Positions 17,336-24,844 of a stretch of 64,000 nt of DNA are shown here, piece by piece (position 1 is the first letter of the stretch; each line of letters begins with the position of its first letter). The position numbers and the translations under genes were made by a program. The stretch covers positions 62,001 to 126,000 of the forward strand of contig NZ_JAATNW010000005.1 of the NCBI RefSeq assembly GCF_012911815.1, read 5' to 3'. This DNA comes from Alteromonas ponticola. Lineage in GTDB: Bacteria; Pseudomonadota; Gammaproteobacteria; Enterobacterales; Alteromonadaceae. Below the pieces are notes generated by a model. That model was not told the origin of the DNA. It saw only the letters and a list, made by a program, of their open reading frames with translations, and made no database searches.

Positions 17336-18640
17336 TCAGCCTTTCTTCTTAAGTGGTGCAATATTTGGAATCAGTAACCATACTGCTGCGACCGCCGTGA
17401 TCGCCAGTGAGGCGCCGATGATGAAGGCTGGGGTATAATTGCCGTCAGCGGTAAGCATGGGGACAAGCGCTGTTAATCCCATGGCACCGAACTTTGCCGC
17501 CATCCCTGAAAACCCGGCCAGTGTTCCTACAGCTTGTTTTCCAAGCAAGTCGCTAGGTAAGGTCTGCACATTGCCAATTGCTGTCTGAAAACCAAATAGA
17601 ATGACTGCCATTATCAGTACTGCGTAAGTTGGCTCACCTGGATCTGACATCATCAATAGTGCGGGGAGCATGATCACACAGCCTAAGGTGATAACCAGCT
17701 TACGTGTTTTATTTGCGGTCCAGCCTGCTTTTAATCGATTTTGCGCCAGAAGCCCACCAAACCATGCTCCAAACATAGCGCCTACATAGGGCACCCAACC
17801 GTAGATGCCTATTGCTTTCACATCCATGCCATAGACTTCGTTAAGGTAAATCGGTATCCAAAACACAAACAGCCACCAGATTGGGTCAATGGCAGCAGAG
17901 GCAATTATCACCCCCCAGCTTTCTTTGCGCGAAAGCAGTTCGGTTGTTGAAGGTGCAAACTCCTCTTCGGGCTGCCCGTTTGCATCATGTTCCAGCTTCC
18001 GTCTTTGACCCGTTAAAATATATTCACGCTCTTCCGCGGTTAACCATGGGTGCGAACCTGGGGGGGCTTTTACCAGAATCAGCCAGGGCACTAGCCATAT
18101 AAAACCTACCAGGCCGACCACGACGAAAACCATTTGCCATTTAAAGTACACTGTTAGAAAAGCGATAAGAGGAATTGCAATTATCCCACCGATTGCTGCG
18201 CCAGAATTGAAAATCCCTTGTGCCAGTGCCCGTTCCTTTATCGGAAACCATTCGGCACTCCCCTTTGTCGCACCCGGCCAGTTCCCCGCCTCTGCAACAC
18301 CCAGTATGGCGCGGAAGATGCTGAAAGTTAACATTCCCTGAGCAAATGCGTGGGCGACAGTGGCCAGTGACCACACACCAATTGAAAGCAAAAAGCCAAT
18401 GCGGGTGCCGATCCAATCGAAAATCTTGCCAAATATGGCCTGCCCAAACGCATAGGCAAGAACGAAAACAATAGAAATGTTGGCGTAGATTTGCTTTCGC
18501 TCGAGCGCCGACTTATCGGGGAATACTTCTTCTACAATATCAGGCCAAAGAACGCTTAGCGCCTGTCGATCAATGTAATTGATAATTGTTGCCAGTGCGA
18601 TAAGTGAGATTACCCACCAGCGCAATCCTTTAATTTGCAT
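17336..18640 (-). CDS. MFS uronate/unsaturated-uronate transporter (ACS, ExuT-like)
   Basis: 434 residues with about 12 membrane segments. The first helix with NYIDRQALSVLWP and the GVAEAGNWPGATKGSAEWFP stretch are typical of the anion:cation symporter branch that carries hexuronates. In this operon it most likely moves the alginate monomer DEH (or short unsaturated oligomers) across the inner membrane. Its ATG overlaps the end of kdgF by 11 bases. Confidence 0.88.
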   Translation of the reverse strand: MQIKGLRWWVISLIALATIINYIDRQALSVLWPDIVEEVFPDKSALERKQIYANISIVFVLAYAFGQAIFGKIFDWIGTRIGFLLSIGVWSLATVAHAFAQGMLTFSIFRAILGVAEAGNWPGATKGSAEWFPIKERALAQGIFNSGAAIGGIIAIPLIAFLTVYFKWQMVFVVVGLVGFIWLVPWLILVKAPPGSHPWLTAEEREYILTGQRRKLEHDANGQPEEEFAPSTTELLSRKESWGVIIASAAIDPIWWLFVFWIPIYLNEVYGMDVKAIGIYGWVPYVGAMFGAWFGGLLAQNRLKAGWTANKTRKLVITLGCVIMLPALLMMSDPGEPTYAVLIMAVILFGFQTAIGNVQTLPSDLLGKQAVGTLAGFSGMAAKFGAMGLTALVPMLTADGNYTPAFIIGASLAITAVAAVWLLIPNIAPLKKKG

Positions 18641-18989
18641 CGTCTTGTGCCTCTATAAAATCTTCGCGGGCCGGACTGAATGTATCGATCAAAATGCCGC
18701 CAGTTGGACAAACTGCACCATGCTCTACATTCGGCGGGATTAAACAACTGTCACCTGCTTTAAGTACTTTTGTTTCGTCTCCAATCCGAAAGTGAAACTC
18801 ACCCTGTTCTACATAGGTCACCTGGGAATGCCGGTGTTTGTGGGTGTAACCTTCAGCTCCATTATCGAACCAGACTTTCACCGCCATTAATTCGTGGTTA
18901 TAGCCCAGCATCTGTCGTTTCAATCCGCCGCCCAGATCTTCAATATCAGTTTGGTCTGCGAACAGAAAATGTGCGCTTTGTTTTTGCAT
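18630..18989 (-). CDS. kdgF: KdgF, cupin for linearising unsaturated uronates
   Basis: 119 residues, a single cupin. Metal ligands lie in THKHRHSQ (His50, His52, Gln56) and His90 (NVEHGAV). KdgF converts 4,5-unsaturated monouronates from alginate or pectin to the linear keto form DEH. AGGAG, inside the 3' end of the PL17 gene, is 8 bases before the ATG, so it is coupled to the lyase gene. Confidence 0.92.
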   Translation of the reverse strand: MQKQSAHFLFADQTDIEDLGGGLKRQMLGYNHELMAVKVWFDNGAEGYTHKHRHSQVTYVEQGEFHFRIGDETKVLKAGDSCLIPPNVEHGAVCPTGGILIDTFSPAREDFIEAQDDAN

Positions 18990-18994
18990 AATAA

Positions 18995-21214
18995 TTACTC
19001 CTGCTGGCGGTTAAGAAGGTGAACGGTTAACCCTTTCTGCATTGCGAACGATTGACCGTTATAATAAAAACCATCTGAGGTGGGTGTTTTCGCTGTGTCC
19101 AGCGCTATCAAATAGCGGTGCTCCGCAATTTCAACTTCAACCAGGTTCAACGAACCTTCTTTGCTGTATTGAATAGAAGAGACATCACTGTCCGCATTTA
19201 ATGTGTATTCTTCACTTGGGTTGTATTCCCCATGCGGCTCCAGCACAGCGAAAAAAGTATGACGCGGGCTGTCTGCAACACGACGTATGATGGTTTTTTC
19301 ATTGCGTAAATTAAAATCGGGATCGTTCGCCCCTGTTTGCGCAAATAAAAATGTCTCGCGACCATCGACCAAATTGCTAACGGTGTAAAAGCGACCGTTT
19401 TCGTTCAGCCAGGTTACTTTCGCCAGGCCGCTGTCCGGTGTGCCTGATGCGGTTAACCATAGATGCTGATATCCATTCTTCTTTCCCACTGCATGCATTG
19501 AAGTTGTATTTGCCTGATAGGGAAAATTTGTGTCAATGATTTGACCCGAATAGTAAAGCGGTAGATCAAACTGGTGGGGCGCGTTTCCGTTTACGGTAAA
19601 AATATCAATAACGATTGTGCGCTTTAGTTCGCTGAGATTGACCAGCGCCAACGTTCTGTCAAGACGGGTATCTGGGTAAGCTGAGTCAATGCTGCCAGCC
19701 GCCAAGGTACCAAACTGATTGTTATTAAACGTGATCAGACGGGGCCAATGCTGATTACCCTTGTCGACATCACCGTCAAAATGACTGGTTTCGTCTACGA
19801 CCACCGTATTGTGCGCAATCGTCTGTTTGGCAAAGCTTTCGTTCTCTGGCAGATAACGCCCGCCAAATTTAGCTTCCACGTTTAAGAAACGGGCGGCACC
19901 GTAATCAGAGACAATTTCGTTACCTTTATCGTAAAATTGCCAGGTAAGTTTGTCGAAATGACCATGTCCCAACCCCTGCGAAGCGGGTTTAAACAAAAGC
20001 GCCTGCTCGCCGTTTTGCTCAGCCCGCATAACCACCAACGCCCCTTGGTCACCGTCCCGGCCGTCGCCAAAGGCAACCGATTTAAACGGATACGGTTTAG
20101 CGCTGCCTTCGTCGAGGGCGTTCGCGACTTGCATGCCATCAGCGGTCAGTACAATTCGATTCTGCTGTTGAGCGATATCGAGATAGATGGGATCCTTGGT
20201 GATCGCGTAAGCGGCGGCTACACCATGAACCAGTTCAATTGTTTCGATACCCTTACTTTTAATCGCATCGTTAATCGGATAAAAAAGGCCGTTGTAACTT
20301 AACTGGATAGTGGTGTCGATGGCTTTTAGTAACACGCTATCGCGATATTGAAAGATCTTAAGATCGGGATCATTTCTATCTACCGCGCGTGCAAAGGTGA
20401 CAAAAGGTAACAGGGCGAAACGTTGATAATAGGGGCCTTCGTTGTAGTATCCTTGAGGTGAAAACAGTTCATCCAATTGTTTGATAAAACCGGCTTTGCC
20501 AGATTTATCCAATCCATACAGGGCTTTCTTTACCCATTCAGGTTCGTCCAGTACATAACCGGCCATACCGACGCCAGCTGTGGCCCAGGTGCCGTGATTA
20601 TGAATCTTATCGAAGGTAGAAGGTTGTCCCTCAGACAAAAAGATAGCAACAGGACGAAGCAACTGTTGTTCTATCTTCTGTCTTTCTTCAGCGCTTAGTG
20701 CATCGTGAACCAGATCGTAAGCCTGGATGGTGTACACCAACCACATTGCTTCGTTAAGGCTTTGCCAGAATAGCTTACCCGGATTCTGTGACTTTACTTT
20801 ACGCTTGGGATGCACGTCGAGAGTAGGATACAGCTCGGCGTAATCAAGCAGCATATTACGAACATACTCAGCATATTTTTGTTGTTGGGTTAACTGATAA
20901 AACATGCCCGCGGTATACATCGCCTGATAGTTCTGTTTATGTTGTTCGTGGGTGTAGCCACCACCGCCATCTTTGGGGACGGGCACGTTAATAGATTCTT
21001 TAATCAACCTATCAATACGTTGCTTTTCTTTTTCAAATGCCGAATGAAAACGTCCCTTATCTGCGAGCGCCAAACGCATCTGTTCAATATCAGCGTTGGT
21101 GACAATTAAATGAGGATGCTTCGACTCAGCGGCAAAAGATGCAACAGCCCATATAAGGAGGAATATCAAGGCAAAAGGTTGATATACAGTGCGGGATGAA
21201 ATACGTAGTAGCAT
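18995..21214 (-). CDS. Alginate lyase family PL17 (exo-oligoalginate lyase)
   Basis: 739 residues. A signal peptide (LLIWAVASFAAES) precedes an alpha/alpha-toroid domain (about 35-370) and a C-terminal heparinase II/III-like beta-sandwich (about 390-700). Catalytic candidates match PL17 Alg17c: Asn206-His207 in KIHNHGTW and Tyr262/263 in EGPYYQRF. It releases unsaturated monomer from oligoalginate, probably in the periplasm. There is no lipobox. The ATG comes 3 bases after the PL6 stop, with only a weak ribosome site, so coupled translation is likely. Confidence 0.92.
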   Translation of the reverse strand: MLLRISSRTVYQPFALIFLLIWAVASFAAESKHPHLIVTNADIEQMRLALADKGRFHSAFEKEKQRIDRLIKESINVPVPKDGGGGYTHEQHKQNYQAMYTAGMFYQLTQQQKYAEYVRNMLLDYAELYPTLDVHPKRKVKSQNPGKLFWQSLNEAMWLVYTIQAYDLVHDALSAEERQKIEQQLLRPVAIFLSEGQPSTFDKIHNHGTWATAGVGMAGYVLDEPEWVKKALYGLDKSGKAGFIKQLDELFSPQGYYNEGPYYQRFALLPFVTFARAVDRNDPDLKIFQYRDSVLLKAIDTTIQLSYNGLFYPINDAIKSKGIETIELVHGVAAAYAITKDPIYLDIAQQQNRIVLTADGMQVANALDEGSAKPYPFKSVAFGDGRDGDQGALVVMRAEQNGEQALLFKPASQGLGHGHFDKLTWQFYDKGNEIVSDYGAARFLNVEAKFGGRYLPENESFAKQTIAHNTVVVDETSHFDGDVDKGNQHWPRLITFNNNQFGTLAAGSIDSAYPDTRLDRTLALVNLSELKRTIVIDIFTVNGNAPHQFDLPLYYSGQIIDTNFPYQANTTSMHAVGKKNGYQHLWLTASGTPDSGLAKVTWLNENGRFYTVSNLVDGRETFLFAQTGANDPDFNLRNEKTIIRRVADSPRHTFFAVLEPHGEYNPSEEYTLNADSDVSSIQYSKEGSLNLVEVEIAEHRYLIALDTAKTPTSDGFYYNGQSFAMQKGLTVHLLNRQQE

Positions 21215-21217
21215 ACC

Positions 21218-23473
21218 TTACAGTACCTTATTGTTGCGGATGATAGCGGTATGAGGTGAAGCGCTGTTCAACTCGGTAATGTCTGGAGAGGCCGTGTTCT
21301 TAAACTGATTGTTGATAATCTTTGTTTGCGGCTCAGCCACTGTGTGACGAATGACGATAGGTTGGCATGCTTCGAATATATTGCCGGTGATGGACGACAT
21401 TTGAACCCCATGTAAGAGTACAGAGGCTTCGGTTTTGTTGCGCTTACCTGTACCCACCCGCTTTATTTGGTTGCCTTCGAGGGTAAAGTGAGGGCCAAAG
21501 GTACTTTCATCGGTTCCGCCTCGATAAAGAGTAGCGATGGTACCTGCGACATCCGTGAATTGACTGTTAGTTACGGTAACGTATTCAGCATTGTATATGC
21601 CGAGATCTTCATGTTCATTATCCAGTTGTAAAATGTGTCCGCTGATCCGCTCAAATTTAGTGTTGCTGATGATAATGTGGTCGGCGAATGCGCCTTTTCC
21701 ACTGGCGAAAAACTGAAACGAATGATTGATATCGAGATTGGAGATATGGGAATTATGGATCTCAAACCGATAATTGTCGGTCATGCCCCACTTTTGTGTT
21801 CTAACAACACTGTTACTGTGCGTATCCGGGCTTTTCTCACCGGAAATCTGTAAGTTGCTAAGCTTAAGGCTGCCGCCGTTCTGAATTTCAAATAGGGTTG
21901 AGCGTTCGAAGGTAATGCTGACATTGGCGTTTTTGGCGGCTTGGATTGTTAACGGTTTGCTAAGGTAGATAACGGACGGCACTGTCAGGTTACCTGCACT
22001 GATTTCCAGTATGTCTCCTGCATCGGCATCATCTATGGCGCGCTCTAACGCTTCGTAATTGGCTTCTACTGCAATCGTTTTACCCGTATCAAACGCGATG
22101 ACCGGGTAATCTTTCGAATACCAGGAAACACCCGTCTCAGCCTTATCTATTACCTTTAGATCTCTTGCTACACCAATGTCTTGGTTGGCTAGTCTGGGAT
22201 AAAATAACCCGTTGCTGTGCTGCTCCAGGTGGACAGGTTGAGTTTGTGTACCACGGGATAGTGCTGCTGGAACAGAGGTGTTGGCAACGTTGTTAACAAA
22301 CTTAATACCGCTCACATCGTCGAAAAGAGAAAATGGGCTGGTATCATTGTGGTTAACAATCAGGTTATCTGCGAAAGTACTGGAAATGGGTGTTGCCGTG
22401 CGCTCAGCATCGCTGCCGACTGCAAGCTGGATATGGTCAACGTCTACAAAGCTGTTATTGCTAATGGTGGCATCTTCTACTCTATGGTAGCGATTAATCG
22501 GTGAGTCAGGCACTCCGTTCATGACCGCGAAACCACTGCCAAAACGATGACCAGTCAGACCTTGCAGGTAATTATTACGGACAACCTGGCCCTTATTAAT
22601 GACGCGGATGCCGCCCGTATGATCTTTGCTGTTACCGAGGAAGATATTATTTTCGACCAAATTATTATTGCCATGTCGTAAGGTAAGTGTTCCTCTAGCC
22701 TCATAAAACACATTTCCCCGTAACACGTTACTACCTGATTTAACTGAAATAATTTCAACTTCGCCATTGGTTCGGTCAAAATAATTATTTTCAACATGCG
22801 TAAAAGAATCAGAAAGCGAATAATGACTTGTGCCAATTCGTAATGTTTCTCCACCATTTGAACCAAACACAGGTCGATAACCAAAATAATTATGGTCGAT
22901 ACGATGATAATTTTGCTGGCTAGCTTCACCGGATAACCGAACTGCTATGGTTACCCCTTTATTTTTCTTCCCGATAAAATGGCTATGGTCAAGACGATTA
23001 TGTTTACCATACATCGCCACCCAATAATCCGACTCCTGCTTATCCGGATTACTGAAGTTATCAATAACGGTATTGGTCACTCGGGAGTTAAACGCCAAAG
23101 CGTCATCATTTTCACGAAACTCGATGACTGCGCTTCTGGGGGAAAACCCATCTTTAAACAAAAGACCATCAACGATTAAATAGTGCCCTGAAAGTCTTAA
23201 GCTTGATTGACCCGACAAAACGACCTGTCCGGGGGTTTCGGCTTTTAGATAAATGGGCGAAGATGCAGTACCCTTGCCTTTAAATATCAGATTAACATCG
23301 TTCCAGACACCATTTCTCAAAATCAAACTGTCGCCTGGCTGAAGTTGAGGTACCACTGTCTGATACTCTGCCATGGTTTGCACATGATAATTTTTCGCGA
23401 ATACTGGTAACGCGGTGAGTAACAACGATACCAATGAAACGCGAAACGCAGGAGTCTGGAGTAACATCATCAT
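21218..23473 (-). CDS. Alginate lyase family PL6, two-domain (AlyGC-like)
   Basis: 751 residues. Signal peptide to about residue 26 (LLTALPVFAKN), then two right-handed parallel beta-helix domains (about 27-470 and 480-751). The PL6 catalytic pair is visible: Lys245 (ISVKSGSN) and Arg266 (TLRHGNNN), 21 residues apart as in AlyGC. It cuts alginate, with a G-block exo preference in AlyGC relatives; the preference here is inferred. AAGGGA lies 6 bases upstream of the first of three consecutive ATG codons. It is the second gene of the operon. Confidence 0.92.
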   Translation of the reverse strand: MMMLLQTPAFRVSLVSLLLTALPVFAKNYHVQTMAEYQTVVPQLQPGDSLILRNGVWNDVNLIFKGKGTASSPIYLKAETPGQVVLSGQSSLRLSGHYLIVDGLLFKDGFSPRSAVIEFRENDDALAFNSRVTNTVIDNFSNPDKQESDYWVAMYGKHNRLDHSHFIGKKNKGVTIAVRLSGEASQQNYHRIDHNYFGYRPVFGSNGGETLRIGTSHYSLSDSFTHVENNYFDRTNGEVEIISVKSGSNVLRGNVFYEARGTLTLRHGNNNLVENNIFLGNSKDHTGGIRVINKGQVVRNNYLQGLTGHRFGSGFAVMNGVPDSPINRYHRVEDATISNNSFVDVDHIQLAVGSDAERTATPISSTFADNLIVNHNDTSPFSLFDDVSGIKFVNNVANTSVPAALSRGTQTQPVHLEQHSNGLFYPRLANQDIGVARDLKVIDKAETGVSWYSKDYPVIAFDTGKTIAVEANYEALERAIDDADAGDILEISAGNLTVPSVIYLSKPLTIQAAKNANVSITFERSTLFEIQNGGSLKLSNLQISGEKSPDTHSNSVVRTQKWGMTDNYRFEIHNSHISNLDINHSFQFFASGKGAFADHIIISNTKFERISGHILQLDNEHEDLGIYNAEYVTVTNSQFTDVAGTIATLYRGGTDESTFGPHFTLEGNQIKRVGTGKRNKTEASVLLHGVQMSSITGNIFEACQPIVIRHTVAEPQTKIINNQFKNTASPDITELNSASPHTAIIRNNKVL

Positions 23474-23499
23474 TTTGAGTCCCTTAACGGTCAGGCCAA

Positions 23500-24381
23500 T
23501 TATGCTTTTTTCAGGGCACGGAAATAGTCATAAATTTCAGGCACATTTCCCTTTCCCAATCCTGCATCAAAAGCTGCCTGCAAGTTCGAAGACGACCCAT
23601 TGGCAATGAGACTGGTAGTGCCAAGATCATCCACCATTTTCAAGAAGTAGCCCAAATCCTTGTTTGCATTTGCGATTGAGAAGCCCAGGTCACTGACATT
23701 GTCGACTGCATAGTTTTTACAAAACTGCATAAAAGGAGAGCTCGACGGGCCAGCAAACATAATATCGAACAGCTGTTGCTTATTTACCCCAGCCATGTCG
23801 GCAATGGCAAAGGCTTGAGACATGGCACAAACGGTAGTCATACCGATAAAGTTGTTAATGAGTTTGGTGGTATGACCGGCTCCCAGGTCGCCCAGATGAA
23901 AGACATTTTCACCCTGATCTTCTAAAACCGGCTTTACCTTTTCAAACGTTTTGGGATCCCCCGCCGCCATGATATTCAGTTTGCCTTCTTTCGCATGGGC
24001 AGGGGTTCTCCCCAGCGGAGCATCAATCATGCCTGCACCTTTACTGGCAAGGTCTTTTCCTATTTTGCGTGTCGATGCCGGTATTGAGGTACCAAAATCG
24101 ATCACTATACTGTCTTCCTTAATTCCATCTAGAATGCCATTCTCCGAATAAACAACTTTTTCAACAATAGCTGATGTGGTCAAACAAAGCATAATGATAT
24201 CAACCGATTGTGCTAACTCCGCTGCGGTCGATACGGTTCTCGCACCGCGCTGAGTACATTTCTCCACAGCCTCTTTATTAAGGTCCATTACTACTACGTC
24301 GTACCCTTTGTTCTGTAAATTTTCAACCATATTACCGCCCATCAGACCCAGGCCGATAAAGCCAATTGTTGGTTTTGACAT
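23500..24381 (-). CDS. 3-hydroxyisobutyrate dehydrogenase-family reductase, probable DEH reductase
   Basis: 293 residues from the ATG at 24381 (AAGGTGA upstream); the longer in-frame ATG at 24429 is rejected. N-terminal Rossmann motif GFIGLGLMGGNM; the family serine/glycine signature DAPLGRTPAHAKEGKL; catalytic Lys in TTKLINNF. Family members reduce tartronate semialdehyde or similar. First in an alginate operon that has no other reductase, it is best read as the NAD(P)H reductase turning DEH into KDG (DehR-like). This is inference from context; tartronate-semialdehyde reductase is the alternative. Confidence 0.82.
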   Translation of the reverse strand: MSKPTIGFIGLGLMGGNMVENLQNKGYDVVVMDLNKEAVEKCTQRGARTVSTAAELAQSVDIIMLCLTTSAIVEKVVYSENGILDGIKEDSIVIDFGTSIPASTRKIGKDLASKGAGMIDAPLGRTPAHAKEGKLNIMAAGDPKTFEKVKPVLEDQGENVFHLGDLGAGHTTKLINNFIGMTTVCAMSQAFAIADMAGVNKQQLFDIMFAGPSSSPFMQFCKNYAVDNVSDLGFSIANANKDLGYFLKMVDDLGTTSLIANGSSSNLQAAFDAGLGKGNVPEIYDYFRALKKA

Positions 24382-24479
24382 AATAAATTCACCTTGTTCA
24401 GTTGATACGTCTACACAGACGACTTTCATTCGTTACCTCGGACCACGTTGTTGAGATAACATCCAATTTCTAATATGAA

Positions 24480-24510
24480 ACTATATCTGGTAACCGGTAT
24501 TGTCAACCAA
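24480..24510 (-). promoter_or_regulatory. Promoter and candidate operator of the alginate operon
   Basis: On the minus strand TTGACA (24506-24501) and TATAGT (24485-24480) are separated by 15 bases. Between and across them is a TGGT (24488-24491) ... ACCA (24506-24509) dyad with an ACCGGT core at 24493-24498. A GntR repressor bound here would block the promoter. The spacer is shorter than ideal. Confidence 0.5.
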
Positions 24511-24639
24511 TTATGTAAAAAAGGTTAACAAATATTTTGCCTGAAATTATTTTTACAAATTTTTTTCATCTCTAAATGTGTCGTTTTACGTCAGTGTATA
24601 GCCTAGGTGTAAATTGTTTAAGTAACTGAAATATATGAT

Positions 24640-24730
24640 TATAATGTTATTAACTAAAGTGTTTAGACTGTTTGGTAAGGTCATTGGTAAGGTTGGGTAC
24701 ACTGTTGGTAAATCCAAAAATTATTACCAA
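24640..24730 (+). promoter_or_regulatory. TonB-receptor promoter with array of TTGGTAA operators
   Basis: A -10-like TATAAT at 24640-24645 is followed by TTGGTAA at 24672-24678, 24684-24690 and 24705-24711, and its reverse TTACCAA at 24724-24730. The first two are 12 bp apart. The half-site resembles the TTGGT arm of UxuR/ExuR-type GntR operators (known consensus built on TTGGTATACCAA). Lying after the predicted start point, bound repressor would act as a roadblock. Confidence 0.55.
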
Positions 24731-24844
24731 AAGCTTGATCTTTTAATTTTTTGTTGTAACTATTAGGTAAAATAATTGTAAATTCCGCAGTTGCCAGCAG
24801 GTTAAGTTGTTAGCGGAAAGTTAATCCAACAGTGGGAATAATGT

